The notes below the pieces were generated by a model, which did no database searches, had not been told where the DNA came from, and saw nothing but the letters and a program-made list of their open reading frames with translations. Below, piece by piece: positions 23,893 through 32,502 of a DNA stretch of 64,000 nucleotides (positions are counted from its first letter, which is position 1; every line of letters begins with the position of its first letter). A program made the translations under genes and the position numbers. The DNA is from Burkholderiales bacterium (GTDB lineage Bacteria > Pseudomonadota > Gammaproteobacteria > Burkholderiales > Burkholderiaceae_C), in contig JACPOK010000019.1 in assembly GCA_016191525.1 (NCBI GenBank), positions 496,001-560,000 on the forward strand. The letters are read 5' to 3'.

Positions 23893-24690
23893 ATGCGAAA
23901 ACTCAAATTCCTTCTTGCAACCGCACTGTTCACCGTGCTGTCCGCCGCGCAGGCCCAGACCACGCAGAAGGTGGTGGACATTCCGTCGCGGCCCGGCGTC
24001 ACGCAACGCGTGATGGTGCTTTCGCCGCCCGAGCCGAAGGCGGCGGTCATTCTGTTCGCCGGCGGTCATGGCGGCCTGCAGATCTTTCCGAACGGCTCGA
24101 TGAAGTGGGGGGAGGGCAACTTTCTCGTCAGGTCACGCCAGCTTTTTGCCGACGCGGGCCTGGTAGTGGCGGTGATTGATGCGCCATCCGACCGCCAGTC
24201 GCCGCCCTTCCTCGGCGGCTTCCGCCAGACGCCCGAACACACTGCGGACGTCAAAGCCGTCATCGGCTGGTTGCGGCAGAACGCGAAGGTTCGGGTGTGG
24301 CTCGTCGGCACCAGCCGCGGCACCCAGTCGGCGGCTTACGTTGCCACCGAACTCCCGGCGCCCGAGGGGCCGGACGGCCTGGTGCTCACGTCAACCGTGC
24401 TCACGGACACCCGAGGCAACCGCCCGGTGCCGGCCATGCCGCTGGGCAGGATCCGCGTGCCCGTGCTGGTGGTGCACCACGAACAGGACGGTTGCGCGCT
24501 TTGCGCGTTTTCAGAAATACCGGGCCTGATGGGCAAGCTGGCGAATGCACCGAAGACCCAGCTGCTGTCGTTCAAGGGCGGCGCGAACACGGGCGACCCT
24601 TGCGAGGCTTTCGCGTACCACGGCTTCAACGGCCTGGAGCGTGAGGTCGTGCAGCAGATTGCGGCGTGGATTCTGGCCAACAAGCCCTGA
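23893..24690 (+). CDS. Exported alpha/beta hydrolase-like protein
   Basis: A 265-residue protein with a clear signal peptide (LLATALFTVLSAAQA-Q) and an alpha/beta hydrolase fold. FAGGHGGLQI forms the oxyanion-side loop, VWLVGTSRGTQSA carries the nucleophile elbow (GTSRG), and the VLVVHHEQDGC region and terminal YHGFNG may carry the acidic residue and His. ATG 23893 sits 17 bases after the frameshifted hydrolase and starts directly at the signal sequence. The frame is open further upstream, but only as a shadow of the previous gene. The substrate is unknown. Confidence 0.81.
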   Translation: MRKLKFLLATALFTVLSAAQAQTTQKVVDIPSRPGVTQRVMVLSPPEPKAAVILFAGGHGGLQIFPNGSMKWGEGNFLVRSRQLFADAGLVVAVIDAPSDRQSPPFLGGFRQTPEHTADVKAVIGWLRQNAKVRVWLVGTSRGTQSAAYVATELPAPEGPDGLVLTSTVLTDTRGNRPVPAMPLGRIRVPVLVVHHEQDGCALCAFSEIPGLMGKLANAPKTQLLSFKGGANTGDPCEAFAYHGFNGLEREVVQQIAAWILANKP

Positions 24691-24713
24691 GCAAAAACAA
24701 GGAGGAAACTCGA

Positions 24714-25100
24714 ATGATCGACCACACAGGCCTCGCCGTCAGCGACATGAAAACGAGCAAGGCGTTCTATGAAAAGGCGCTGGCCCCCATTGGCTACGCG
24801 CTCATGATGGAGATTCCCGCTTCCGTCACCGGGTACGCCGATGTGGCCGGGTTCGGCGAGCCGCCCAAGCCGGACTTCTGGATCAGCAACGGCACGGCCA
24901 ACAAGCCGCCGATTCACGTTGCCTTTCGGGTCGATACGCGCGCGATGGTGGATGCGTTTTACCAAGCCGCCATCGCCGCGGGCGGAACCGACAACGGGCC
25001 GCCCGGGCTGCGCCCTCACTACCACCCCAATTACTACGGCGCCTTCGTGCGAGACCCGGATGGCCACAACATCGAAGCCGTCTGCCACGCGCCTGGGTGA
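24714..25100 (+). CDS. VOC (glyoxalase/dioxygenase-like) family protein
   Basis: A 128-residue VOC-superfamily protein: the beta-alpha-beta-beta start IDHTGLAVSDMKTSKAFYEKAL and the C-terminal YYGAFVRDPDGHNIEAVCH, which carries the usual metal-binding Glu. The first His (residue 4) is another typical metal ligand. Members are lyases, isomerases or dioxygenases. AAGGAGG lies just upstream of ATG 24714, and the gene follows the exported hydrolase by 23 bases, probably in one operon. Substrate unknown. Confidence 0.85.
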   Translation: MIDHTGLAVSDMKTSKAFYEKALAPIGYALMMEIPASVTGYADVAGFGEPPKPDFWISNGTANKPPIHVAFRVDTRAMVDAFYQAAIAAGGTDNGPPGLRPHYHPNYYGAFVRDPDGHNIEAVCHAPG

Positions 25101-25116
25101 GGTGCTCAAGGCATGA

Positions 25117-25659
25117 TCAGGTTTCGATCCACTACCGGAGAGTGCCATCTTCATCAACAACGCCGGCATCGTTCTCCTGGCCCCTTACCTGCCACATTTG
25201 TGGGACAGACTTGATCTGGTCAAGCGGGACAGGTTTGTGAATGAAGCAGCCGCCGCGCGCGCAGCGCACGTGCTGGACGTTCTCGTGTTTGGGGAGGTGC
25301 AACCCGTTGAGCCTGTGTCGACACTCAACCGGCTGCTGTGCGGAATGCAGCTTGATTCTGTTGTCAGTGGGCCAAGCCAGGTCTGCGCGGCAGAAAAGGA
25401 AACGCTCGATGGCCTGCTCCATGCCGTGAGCGCGCACTGGGCCGCGTTGGGAGAAACGTCAGCGGATGGCCTGCGCCAAACCTTCCTTCAGCGCGAGGGG
25501 GAACTGGTACACGGCGGCGGTGGCTGGACTCTCAGGGTTCCGCAGAAAACCTTCGACATGCTGCTGGACCGGCTGCCCTGGTCGATTGCGATTTGCATGT
25601 TTCCATGGATGGCGGAACCGTTGCATGTGAATTGGCGGGCAGGCGAATCAAAGCCATGA
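25117..25659 (+). pseudogene. 5'-truncated fragment of a contractile-injection-system tape-measure (CIS_TMP-like) protein
   Basis: An open frame of 180 codons beginning right after a stop at 25114, with no good start before TTG 25198. Its translation begins SAIFINNAGIVLLAPYLPHL and continues with LNRLLCGMQLDSVV, LRQTFLQREGELV and LPWSIAICMFPWM. These match, from memory, the conserved C-terminal domain of CIS tape-measure-like proteins (Pfam CIS_TMP). Complete members are several hundred residues longer. No sheath, tube, baseplate or ATPase gene is nearby. It is therefore most likely a remnant of a lost extracellular contractile injection system. The fragment's end overlaps the next start by four bases. 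Confidence 0.74.
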
Positions 25660-26216
25660 CCGCAAGCCCCGTTGTGTCCGCTGACAAGACCGCCGCCGGC
25701 CGGCGCCGCATCCGCGGTTGGCTGTGGTTCACCGTACCTAGTACCTACGGCGTTCTCGCCGCCGCGTACGCGCTCCTTCCATCGCTTCCAGGTCTGGCAG
25801 AGCCCGCCGAGCGTCTCGTTCTTGCAGTACGGTGGCTGCTGGTCGCCTTCATTCCGTACGCCGCGGTGTGCCTCACGATCCTGTACCAGCGCTACGCCGA
25901 GGGTTCGCACAATCCCCTCCTTGGGGCCGAGAGCGAGCGGCTCGCAGTTCAATGCCGGGTTATGCAGAACACGCTGGAGCAGCTCGTCTGGTTCGCGCTC
26001 TGCATCCTTGCGCTGGCCACGCTGGTCTCGGCAACTGAGGCTCGGCTGATCCCGATCCTGTGCGTCTTCTTCGCGCTGGCCCGCTTCGTTTACTGGTGGG
26101 GCTACCTGCGCGATGGAACGCTTGGCCGGTTCCCTGGCGTGCAGCTCACTTTTTTGCTGAACGTTCCGCTGCTTGCGCTGGTACTGGTACGGTTCGCAAG
26201 GAGCCTTCTCTCTTGA
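25656..26216 (+). CDS. MAPEG-family membrane protein
   Basis: A 186-residue protein with four membrane helices, matching the MAPEG (membrane-associated eicosanoid and glutathione metabolism) superfamily. Typical residues are NPLLGAESERLAVQCRVMQNTLEQ (the R/N/E glutathione-site region, about residues 87-110) and ARFVYWWGYLRDGTLGR. Bacterial members may be glutathione transferases or peroxidases. ATG 25656 overlaps the stop of the CIS_TMP-like fragment (ATGA) and starts just ahead of the charged N terminus. That overlap may be what kept the fragment's stop in place. Confidence 0.76.
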   Translation: MTASPVVSADKTAAGRRRIRGWLWFTVPSTYGVLAAAYALLPSLPGLAEPAERLVLAVRWLLVAFIPYAAVCLTILYQRYAEGSHNPLLGAESERLAVQCRVMQNTLEQLVWFALCILALATLVSATEARLIPILCVFFALARFVYWWGYLRDGTLGRFPGVQLTFLLNVPLLALVLVRFARSLLS

Positions 26217-26238
26217 GGGGGTGAGGCCCAACCCCTTG

Positions 26239-26976
26239 CTAAGGCAGCTCCGCATCCCGCATCCGCGCGATGATCGTCCCCGCGCGGCTGGACAAATAGC
26301 CCGAGTTCGGCAGCTTCTCAAAATACTTCGGCCGCGGCAGCATCACGGCCAGCCGCGCGGCTTCATAGGCACCCAGCTGCGCGGCGCTCTTGCGGTAGTA
26401 GTGCTGCGCGGCGGCTTCGGCGCCGAACACGCCTTCGCCCCATTCCACGCTGTTCAAATAAATCTCCAGGATGCGTTCCTTGCTCAGCATGCGCTCCAGC
26501 GCGAAGGTGAGCATGATCTCCTGCGCCTTGCGCAGCAGCGTGCGCTCGCCTGACAGCAGCAGGTTCTTGGCCAGCTGCTGGGTGATGGTGGAGCCGCCCA
26601 CGATTTTTGGCGGGCGGGCGCTGGGCCGCGCGGGTGACGACTGGGCGCGTTTCGCGGCCTGCTCTTCGGCCTTGGCGTTCTTCTGCCAGGCTTTCTCCAG
26701 CGATTCCCAATCCACGCCGTCGTGGTTGGTGAAGCTGCCGTCTTCCGATGCGATCACCGCGCGCTTCAGGTTGTCCGAGATCGCCTCATAAGGCACCCAG
26801 CGCTGGCGCCAGCGCAGCTGGCCCTTGTCTTTCGTGATGCGCCAGGCTTCGGAGCGCTGGAAGGTGGTAGACTGCGGGTCGAACGTGGCCATCAGCGCGA
26901 TGCGCACGATGAAAAAAACCTGCAGCGCGAGGGCCGCCACCAGCACCAGCAGCAGCCAGCGCAGCGCGGCTTTCAT
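26239..26976 (-). CDS. mtgA: Monofunctional biosynthetic peptidoglycan transglycosylase
   Basis: A 245-residue GT51 glycosyltransferase that polymerises lipid II glycan strands without a transpeptidase domain. It has one N-terminal membrane anchor (about residues 5-30). The family motifs are present: VIASEDGSFTNHDGVDW (catalytic Glu), then GGSTITQQLAKNLLL, then ERMLSKERILEIYLNSVEWG. A charged Ala/Pro/Lys insert near 100-122 is longer than in E. coli MtgA. It ends a five-gene minus-strand operon and overlaps aroE by four bases. Confidence 0.93.
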   Translation of the reverse strand: MKAALRWLLLVLVAALALQVFFIVRIALMATFDPQSTTFQRSEAWRITKDKGQLRWRQRWVPYEAISDNLKRAVIASEDGSFTNHDGVDWESLEKAWQKNAKAEEQAAKRAQSSPARPSARPPKIVGGSTITQQLAKNLLLSGERTLLRKAQEIMLTFALERMLSKERILEIYLNSVEWGEGVFGAEAAAQHYYRKSAAQLGAYEAARLAVMLPRPKYFEKLPNSGYLSSRAGTIIARMRDAELP

Positions 26977-27821
26977 GCCGTGCCCGCGGCCAGCGCTGCG
27001 CGCAGTTCGGCCAGCACCTGGGCCGAGGGCGGGCGCACGCCGCGCCAGAATTCAAACGCTTCGGCCGCCTGCTCCACCAGCATGCCCAGGCCGTCGCGCG
27101 GCACGGCGCCGTGCGCGCTGGCCCAATCGGCAAAGCCCTGAGCGGCCGGGCCGTACATCATGTCGCAGGCCAGCGCGCCGGCCTTCAGCACCTGGGGCGA
27201 TACCGGCACGCCGGCGCCGCTCAGGCTGGTGGAGGTGCCGTTCACCACGATGTCGAAGGCCTGCACGATGCTGTCCTGCGGCGGCGCCTGCAGCAGCACG
27301 CCGTGTTGCGCCGCCAGCCCTGCATGCCGCGCCAGCAGCGCCTGCGCCCTGGCCTGCGTGCGGTTGGCCACCACGATGAGGCGCGGGCGCGCCTCGATCA
27401 GCGGGCCCAGCACGCCGGCCGCGGCGCCGCCGGCGCCCAGCAGCAGCACGTCGCGCCCGGCGATGGCCGTGCCCGCGTTGTGCTGGATGTCGTTGACCAG
27501 GCCCACGCCGTCGGTGTTGTCGGCGCGCACTTCGGCGCCCTCGAAGCGCAGCGTGTTGCAGGCCTGCGCCAGCTTCGCGCGCGGTGTCATCGAGGTGGCC
27601 AGCGCGGGCGATTCGAACTTGAAGGGCACGGTGATGTTGCAGCCGCGCCCGCCCTCTTCGCGAAAGGCGGTGATGGCGCGCAAGAAGTGGTCCACCGGCA
27701 CCAGCCGCTTGCCGTAGTGCAGCACCTGGCCGGTGAGCTCGGCAAAGCGCATGTGGATCCACGGCGACTTGCTGTGCTCCACCGGGTTGCCCATGACGCA
27801 GTAGCTGTCGATGACGGTCAT
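26973..27821 (-). CDS. aroE: Shikimate dehydrogenase
   Basis: A 282-residue NADP-dependent shikimate dehydrogenase, step four of the chorismate pathway. Diagnostic segments are YCVMGNPVEHSKSPWIH (substrate-site Ser pair), GCNITVPFKFE with the catalytic Lys, NTDGVGLVNDI with the catalytic Asp, and the dinucleotide loop LLGAGGAAAG. It overlaps the TonB-like gene upstream and mtgA downstream by four bases each. The window also carries the pathway's first enzyme (39280-40407). Confidence 0.93.
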   Translation of the reverse strand: MTVIDSYCVMGNPVEHSKSPWIHMRFAELTGQVLHYGKRLVPVDHFLRAITAFREEGGRGCNITVPFKFESPALATSMTPRAKLAQACNTLRFEGAEVRADNTDGVGLVNDIQHNAGTAIAGRDVLLLGAGGAAAGVLGPLIEARPRLIVVANRTQARAQALLARHAGLAAQHGVLLQAPPQDSIVQAFDIVVNGTSTSLSGAGVPVSPQVLKAGALACDMMYGPAAQGFADWASAHGAVPRDGLGMLVEQAAEAFEFWRGVRPPSAQVLAELRAALAAGTA

Positions 27822-28672
27822 CGCGCCAGGGCCTTGGTTTCCAGCGTTTCGTCGCGCGTGAACTTGAAGCGCGAGACCACCACGATCTGGTCGGCCTTGC
27901 GCCGCATGGCCTCGCTGAAGCGGCCGAACGGGCCGGCCGCGCGGGCGATGCTCTGGGCCCGCCGGTCCAGCGTGAGGTTGCCCGAGGTTTCCACCACCTC
28001 GGTCTCCAGCACCCGGCCGTCGTGGTTGACGGTGACGATCATGGTCAGCTCGCCATACAGCTTGCGGCCGGCCAGCTCCGGGAAATTCTGCGTGCCCTTG
28101 TCCTCGATCTTGTGGCGCAGCGTGTCGTAGTACACGGCGTACACCTCCTCGCGGGTCGAGGGGCTGATGTAGCGCTTCTTGGGCCGGGCGTTTTCCTCGT
28201 TGATGCGCTTTTCAATCTCGGCCAGCAGCTTGATCAGCTGGCGGCGCTTTTCCTCGCGGGCCTGCGCCTCGGGCGTGGTGCTGGGCTGTGTGGGGTCGGG
28301 CGGCGGCAGGGCGGCCAGCATGCGCTTGAGCTGCGTCAGCAGCGTCACCTGCTGCTCCTGCATGGCTTCGATCTTGCGCTGCGCGTCTTCCACCGAATCG
28401 CCGATCTCGGTCAGCGCCGACGGCGGCAGCGGCGAGGTGGCGCGGCCCTTGGCGGCTTCGCCGCCGCCGGCGAGCGAGGCCTGCGCGATGGCCTGGGCCT
28501 TCTCCACCTTCTCGTTGGTGCGGGTGTTGACCAGGATCACTTCCAGCGGCGTGTCCTGGAACACGCGGTTGAAGCCCTCGGGGTCGACGAAGCGGACCGT
28601 CAGCAGCACCGCATGCACGGCAAACGACGCGCCAAGCGCAATCTGCAGGGTGCTGAAGGAACGCAGGTTCAC
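27818..28672 (-). CDS. TonB-family C-terminal domain protein
   Basis: A 284-residue inner-membrane protein with one N-terminal helix (about residues 9-28), a long Glu/Lys/Gln-rich periplasmic coiled region (about 85-165) and a C-terminal TonB-like fold (YGELTMIVTVNHDGRVLETEVVETSGN). It probably transmits energy to outer-membrane receptors or is a structural relative. No exbB/exbD genes are in the window. It overlaps the RNase II-like gene and aroE by four bases. This vacB-tonB-aroE-mtgA arrangement is common in Comamonadaceae (recalled). Confidence 0.84.
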   Translation of the reverse strand: MNLRSFSTLQIALGASFAVHAVLLTVRFVDPEGFNRVFQDTPLEVILVNTRTNEKVEKAQAIAQASLAGGGEAAKGRATSPLPPSALTEIGDSVEDAQRKIEAMQEQQVTLLTQLKRMLAALPPPDPTQPSTTPEAQAREEKRRQLIKLLAEIEKRINEENARPKKRYISPSTREEVYAVYYDTLRHKIEDKGTQNFPELAGRKLYGELTMIVTVNHDGRVLETEVVETSGNLTLDRRAQSIARAAGPFGRFSEAMRRKADQIVVVSRFKFTRDETLETKALAR

Positions 28673-30723
28673 GGAGAGGAATTATCCCCCGGAGCGGCGG
28701 TGGTTTCCGCTTCGTTGACGTCCACGGCAATGGCGATGGGGCCGGCCACCGGTTCGTCCTCGGCGTCCTCTTCGGGGCCCTCCGGCGCGGCCGGCGCATC
28801 CAGCCGCTCGATCACGGTGCCGGTGACGTCCAGCGTGATCTCGTCGATCGCGCCCAGCTTCACCCGCACCCGGGCGCCGCGCGGCAGGTCGTTGCCGCCC
28901 AGCACCGGCAGCACCAGCGGCAGATCGTCGGCGCGCACCAGGCCTTCGCGGAAGGCGGTGGCCGTGAGCTCGGTGATGCCCTGCTGCTGCAGGTATTTCA
29001 GCGTCCAGAAACGCTCCATGCCCGCCTGGTAGCCGTTGTAGGCGGAGTAGGCCGCGTCAAAGCCCGAGATGATGGAGAACAGCTCCGCATCCTTGGGCTT
29101 GAAGGGCGCGGCCAGCGCGGCGGTCTTGCCGTGCTTTGCGGCGGCGATGATCTGCCACTGGTTCACGAGATCCGTGTAGCGGCGCAGCGGCGAAGTGCTC
29201 CACGCATAGCTGGGCACGCCAATGCCCGCGTGCGGCAGCGCCTTGGTGCCCATGCGCACCTTCACGCCGGGCGCCAGGCTGGCCTGGCTGCGGTAGATGC
29301 CGGGCACGCCCAGCTCGGCCAGCCAGCCGCCCCAGGTGCTGTTGGCCAGGATCATGGCCTCGGCCACGATCAGGTCCAGCGGCGAGCCGCGCTTGCGCGT
29401 GCTGATCTCCACCTGCTCGCTGCCCACCGGCTCGGCGCCGTCGTTGCCCACCACGCGGAAGTTGTAGTCGGGCCGGTTGAACAGCTCGGGCTTGCCGCGC
29501 GCCACTTCACGTTTGGCCTTCAGGCTTTTGGCCAGGCGATACAAAAATGATAGCGGCTCACGCACAGCCAGAGCGGCTTGCGGGGCTTTTTCCCCCTGGA
29601 AAGCGGGGTTCTCTAGCCATTCTTCGGTCACCACCGCATCCAGCTGGTCGTGCCGCAGGTTGGCCGCGATGGGCACGCGCTCCAGCTTTGTTTGCGAGCT
29701 TTTGATCTCCAGCGTGGCTTCATCCAGCGTCACATACAGCGAGATGGCGGGGCAGTCGCGCCCTTCCATCAGCGTGTAGGCCTGCACCACGTCGTCGGGC
29801 AGCATGGTGACCTTGTAGCCGGGCATGTAGACGGTGGAAAGGCGGTGCCGCGCCACGTTGTCCACCGGGCTGCCCGGCACCAGCGCCAGGCCCGGCGCCG
29901 CGATGTGCACACCCACGGTGACCGTGCCGCTGCCCAGGCCCTGCACCGACAGCGCGTCGTCGATTTCGGTGGTGGCGGAGTCGTCGATGGAAAACGCCTG
30001 CACGGTGGCCAGCGGCAGTTCGTCCTTGATGGCCGGCGCGGCCAGCGGCGGGAAGGCCGTGCCCTTGGGGAAGTTGTCGAATAAAAAGCGCTTCCAGTGG
30101 AACTGGTAGGCCGAGTCGATCGCGCCGGCCTTTTGCAGCAGCGGCAGCGGCGCCAGGTGGCTGGCGCGCGAGGCTTCCACCACCGCCTTGTATTCGGGCG
30201 CGTTCTTGTCGGGCTTGAACAGGATCTTGTACAGCTGGTCGCGAATCGGCTGCGGGCAGGTGCCCGCCACCAGCTCGGCCGACCACTGCGCGATCTGCGC
30301 CACCACCTGCTTTTTCTTTTCGATGGCGGCCAGCGCCTGCTGCACGATCTCGGCCGGCGCCTTTTTGAAGCGGCCCCGGCCCGAGCGGCGGAAATAATGC
30401 GGCGCCTCGAACAGGCGGAACAGCGCGCCCGCCTGCTGCTCCAGCGTGGCCTTGTCGTTGAAATAGTCGCGTGCCAAGTCGGCAAAGCCGAACTCTTCCT
30501 CGCCCGCGAATTCCCAGGCCAGTTCCAGCTCGATGCCCTGGGCGATCTCCTGGGCCTGCCGCACCAGCTCGGCCGGCTGGGGCTTCTCGAATTTCAGCAG
30601 GATGTTGGCGGCCTTGACCTTGACACGCTTGCCGCTGTCCAGCTCGACCTGGCTGGAAGCTTCCGCCTCCGACAGCACCCGTCCGGCCTGGAATTTGCCG
30701 GCTTCTTCAAACAATACAAACAT
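28669..30723 (-). CDS. RNase II-like (RNB-domain) exoribonuclease
   Basis: A 684-residue RNB-domain ribonuclease of the VacB/RNase R-II superfamily, degrading RNA 3' to 5'. The RNB core shows the Asp cluster in FSIDDSATTEIDDALSV (about 245-261) and the MPGYKVTMLPDD region. A C-terminal stretch of acidic and Ala residues follows the S1-like portion. Bases 29538-29593 contain a palindromic AT-rich repeat encoding APQAALAVREPLSFLYR, an in-frame insertion described separately. It starts 25 bases after the yqiA-like gene. Confidence 0.87.
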   Translation of the reverse strand: MFVLFEEAGKFQAGRVLSEAEASSQVELDSGKRVKVKAANILLKFEKPQPAELVRQAQEIAQGIELELAWEFAGEEEFGFADLARDYFNDKATLEQQAGALFRLFEAPHYFRRSGRGRFKKAPAEIVQQALAAIEKKKQVVAQIAQWSAELVAGTCPQPIRDQLYKILFKPDKNAPEYKAVVEASRASHLAPLPLLQKAGAIDSAYQFHWKRFLFDNFPKGTAFPPLAAPAIKDELPLATVQAFSIDDSATTEIDDALSVQGLGSGTVTVGVHIAAPGLALVPGSPVDNVARHRLSTVYMPGYKVTMLPDDVVQAYTLMEGRDCPAISLYVTLDEATLEIKSSQTKLERVPIAANLRHDQLDAVVTEEWLENPAFQGEKAPQAALAVREPLSFLYRLAKSLKAKREVARGKPELFNRPDYNFRVVGNDGAEPVGSEQVEISTRKRGSPLDLIVAEAMILANSTWGGWLAELGVPGIYRSQASLAPGVKVRMGTKALPHAGIGVPSYAWSTSPLRRYTDLVNQWQIIAAAKHGKTAALAAPFKPKDAELFSIISGFDAAYSAYNGYQAGMERFWTLKYLQQQGITELTATAFREGLVRADDLPLVLPVLGGNDLPRGARVRVKLGAIDEITLDVTGTVIERLDAPAAPEGPEEDAEDEPVAGPIAIAVDVNEAETTAAPGDNSSP
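29538..29593. repeat. In-frame short palindromic repeat inside the RNase II-like gene
   Basis: Contains the motif ACAAAAATGATAGCGGCT, followed by a GC-rich segment and a T-tract. It resembles a class of small repeats frequent in Comamonadaceae genomes (recalled, not searched). Length is compatible with the reading frame, and the extra residues lie between RNB motifs. It is AT-richer than its surroundings. Confidence 0.5.
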
Positions 30724-30747
30724 GGGCGCGATTGTCCCATGGTGCCG

Positions 30748-31326
30748 TCAGCGCAGAAACGCCAGTACTTCGTCGATGTGCTCGTCGAAATCGCTGAGCG
30801 CATGGTCGCCTGCTTCCAGCAGCTTGATGCGGGCGCCGGGGTAGCGGCCGGTCATCTCGCGCCAGTCCAGCACTTCGTCGCCCTTGGCGATCACGGCGAA
30901 GTAGTTGGCGGGGCGGGCCACCGGCCCATGCGCCAGCGCCTTCAGCTCGTCGATGAAGCCGGGGTCGAAGAAAAAACGCTCGTTCGGGTCGTGCCAGGAG
31001 GTTTGCTCGCCGATGTATTTGGCCAGGTCGCGCGCCGGGTGGATGGCGGGGTTGAGCAGCACGGCCTTGCAGCCGGTGGTTTCGGCCACGTGGGTGGCAT
31101 AAAAGCCGCCCAGCGACGAGCCGACCACCGCCATGGAATCGCGTGGCCAGCCGGCGATGCAGTCCATCACCATCCGCATCGCCTCGCACGGCGACGGCGG
31201 CAGCTGCGGGCACCACCAGGTGACGCCGGGGTGGTCATGCGCCACGCGCGCCGCCACCTGCCTTGCCTTGGCCGACTGGGGCGAGGAGCGGAAGCCGTGC
31301 AGGTAGAGCAGGTGGGTGGTGGCCAT
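30748..31326 (-). CDS. YqiA/YcfP-family alpha/beta hydrolase (esterase)
   Basis: A 192-residue alpha/beta hydrolase of the YqiA/UPF0227 family: HLLYLHGFRSSPQSAKA at the start, the nucleophile elbow VVGSSLGGFYATH (about residues 68-80), and the C-terminal AGDHALSDFDEH carrying the catalytic His. Related E. coli YqiA has acyl-CoA thioesterase activity. ATG 31326 is the only sensible start; the frame is open far upstream only as the shadow of rodA. Its start is 21 bases from the divergent rodA start. It heads the minus-strand operon down to mtgA. Confidence 0.84.
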   Translation of the reverse strand: MATTHLLYLHGFRSSPQSAKARQVAARVAHDHPGVTWWCPQLPPSPCEAMRMVMDCIAGWPRDSMAVVGSSLGGFYATHVAETTGCKAVLLNPAIHPARDLAKYIGEQTSWHDPNERFFFDPGFIDELKALAHGPVARPANYFAVIAKGDEVLDWREMTGRYPGARIKLLEAGDHALSDFDEHIDEVLAFLR

Positions 31327-31347
31327 GGCGCGAGGATAATCGCCCCT

Positions 31348-32502
31348 ATGTCCGCCGTATTCGACAAGCCCTCGCTCTGGCAGCGGGCGGCCCCCACGCT
31401 CCAGGGCTTTGATGGTCCGCTGGCGTTCGCCGTGTTCCTTTTGGCCTGCGCCGGCCTGCTCACCATGTATTCCTCCGGCTACGACCATGGCAGCCGCTTC
31501 ATCGACCACGGCCGCAACATGCTGCTGGCCGGCTTCATCATGTTCATCGTGGCCCAGGTGCCGCCGCAGCGGCTGATGAGCTTTGCGGTGCCGCTGTACA
31601 TCGTGGGCGTCTCGCTGCTGATCGCGGTGGCGGTATTCGGCGTCACCAAGAAGGGCGCGCGGCGCTGGCTGAACGTGGGCATCACCATCCAGCCCAGCGA
31701 AATCCTGAAGATCGCCATGCCGCTGATGCTGGCCTGGTGGTTCCAGAAGCGGGAAGGCCAGTTGCGGCCGCTGGACTTCCTGGTGGGCGGCGTGCTGCTG
31801 GCCATTCCGGTGGGGCTGATCGTCAAGCAGCCCGACCTGGGCACCGCCATCCTGGTGCTGGTGGCGGGGCTGGGCGTGCTGTTCTTCGCCGGCCTGTCGT
31901 GGAAGCTGATATTGCCGCCGGTGGCGCTGGGCCTCACCATCGCGGTGCTGGTGGTGGTGTTCGAGCCGCGCCTGTGCGCCGACGGCGTGCGCTGGCCCAT
32001 CCTGCACGACTACCAGCAGCAGCGCATCTGCACCCTGCTGGACCCCAGCCGCGACCCGCTGGGCAAGGGCTTCCACATCATCCAGGGAATGATCGCCATC
32101 GGCTCTGGGGGGGTGATGGGCAAGGGCTTCATGCAGGGCACGCAGACGCACCTGGAATTCATTCCCGAGCGCACCACCGACTTCATCTTCGCGGCCTATT
32201 CGGAAGAATTCGGCCTGCTGGGCAACCTGTTCCTGATCGTGGCCTTCCTGTTCCTCATCCTGCGCGGGCTGGCCATCGCGCTGGAGGCGTCCACGCTGTT
32301 CTCGCGCCTTCTGGCCGGCTCGGTCACGCTGATCTTCTTCACCTATGCCTTCGTCAACATGGGCATGGTCAGCGGCATCCTGCCGGTGGTGGGCGTGCCG
32401 CTGCCCTTCATCAGCTACGGCGGCACCGCGATGGTCACGCTGGGCATGGGGCTGGGCATCCTGATGTCGATTTCCAAGGCGCGGCGGCTGGTGCAATCGT
32501 GA
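31348..32502 (+). CDS. rodA: Rod-shape-determining SEDS glycosyltransferase RodA
   Basis: A 384-residue SEDS-family peptidoglycan polymerase that works with PBP2 and the MreBCD elongation machinery. It has about ten membrane helices, the catalytic-type Asp in KQPDLGTAIL, then FIPERTTDFIFAAYSEEFGLLGN and GVPLPFISYGGTAMVTLG. ATG 31348 gives the normal N terminus; the longer open frame to the left is the antisense of the yqiA-like gene. Its stop overlaps the next start by one base (TGATG). It is not next to mreBCD or a PBP2 gene in this window. Confidence 0.91.
   Translation: MSAVFDKPSLWQRAAPTLQGFDGPLAFAVFLLACAGLLTMYSSGYDHGSRFIDHGRNMLLAGFIMFIVAQVPPQRLMSFAVPLYIVGVSLLIAVAVFGVTKKGARRWLNVGITIQPSEILKIAMPLMLAWWFQKREGQLRPLDFLVGGVLLAIPVGLIVKQPDLGTAILVLVAGLGVLFFAGLSWKLILPPVALGLTIAVLVVVFEPRLCADGVRWPILHDYQQQRICTLLDPSRDPLGKGFHIIQGMIAIGSGGVMGKGFMQGTQTHLEFIPERTTDFIFAAYSEEFGLLGNLFLIVAFLFLILRGLAIALEASTLFSRLLAGSVTLIFFTYAFVNMGMVSGILPVVGVPLPFISYGGTAMVTLGMGLGILMSISKARRLVQS

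Noticed and set aside
30097-31347. N-terminal extension of rodA by about 417 codons
   Set aside because: It is antisense to the yqiA-like and RNase genes; RodA normally starts near 31348.
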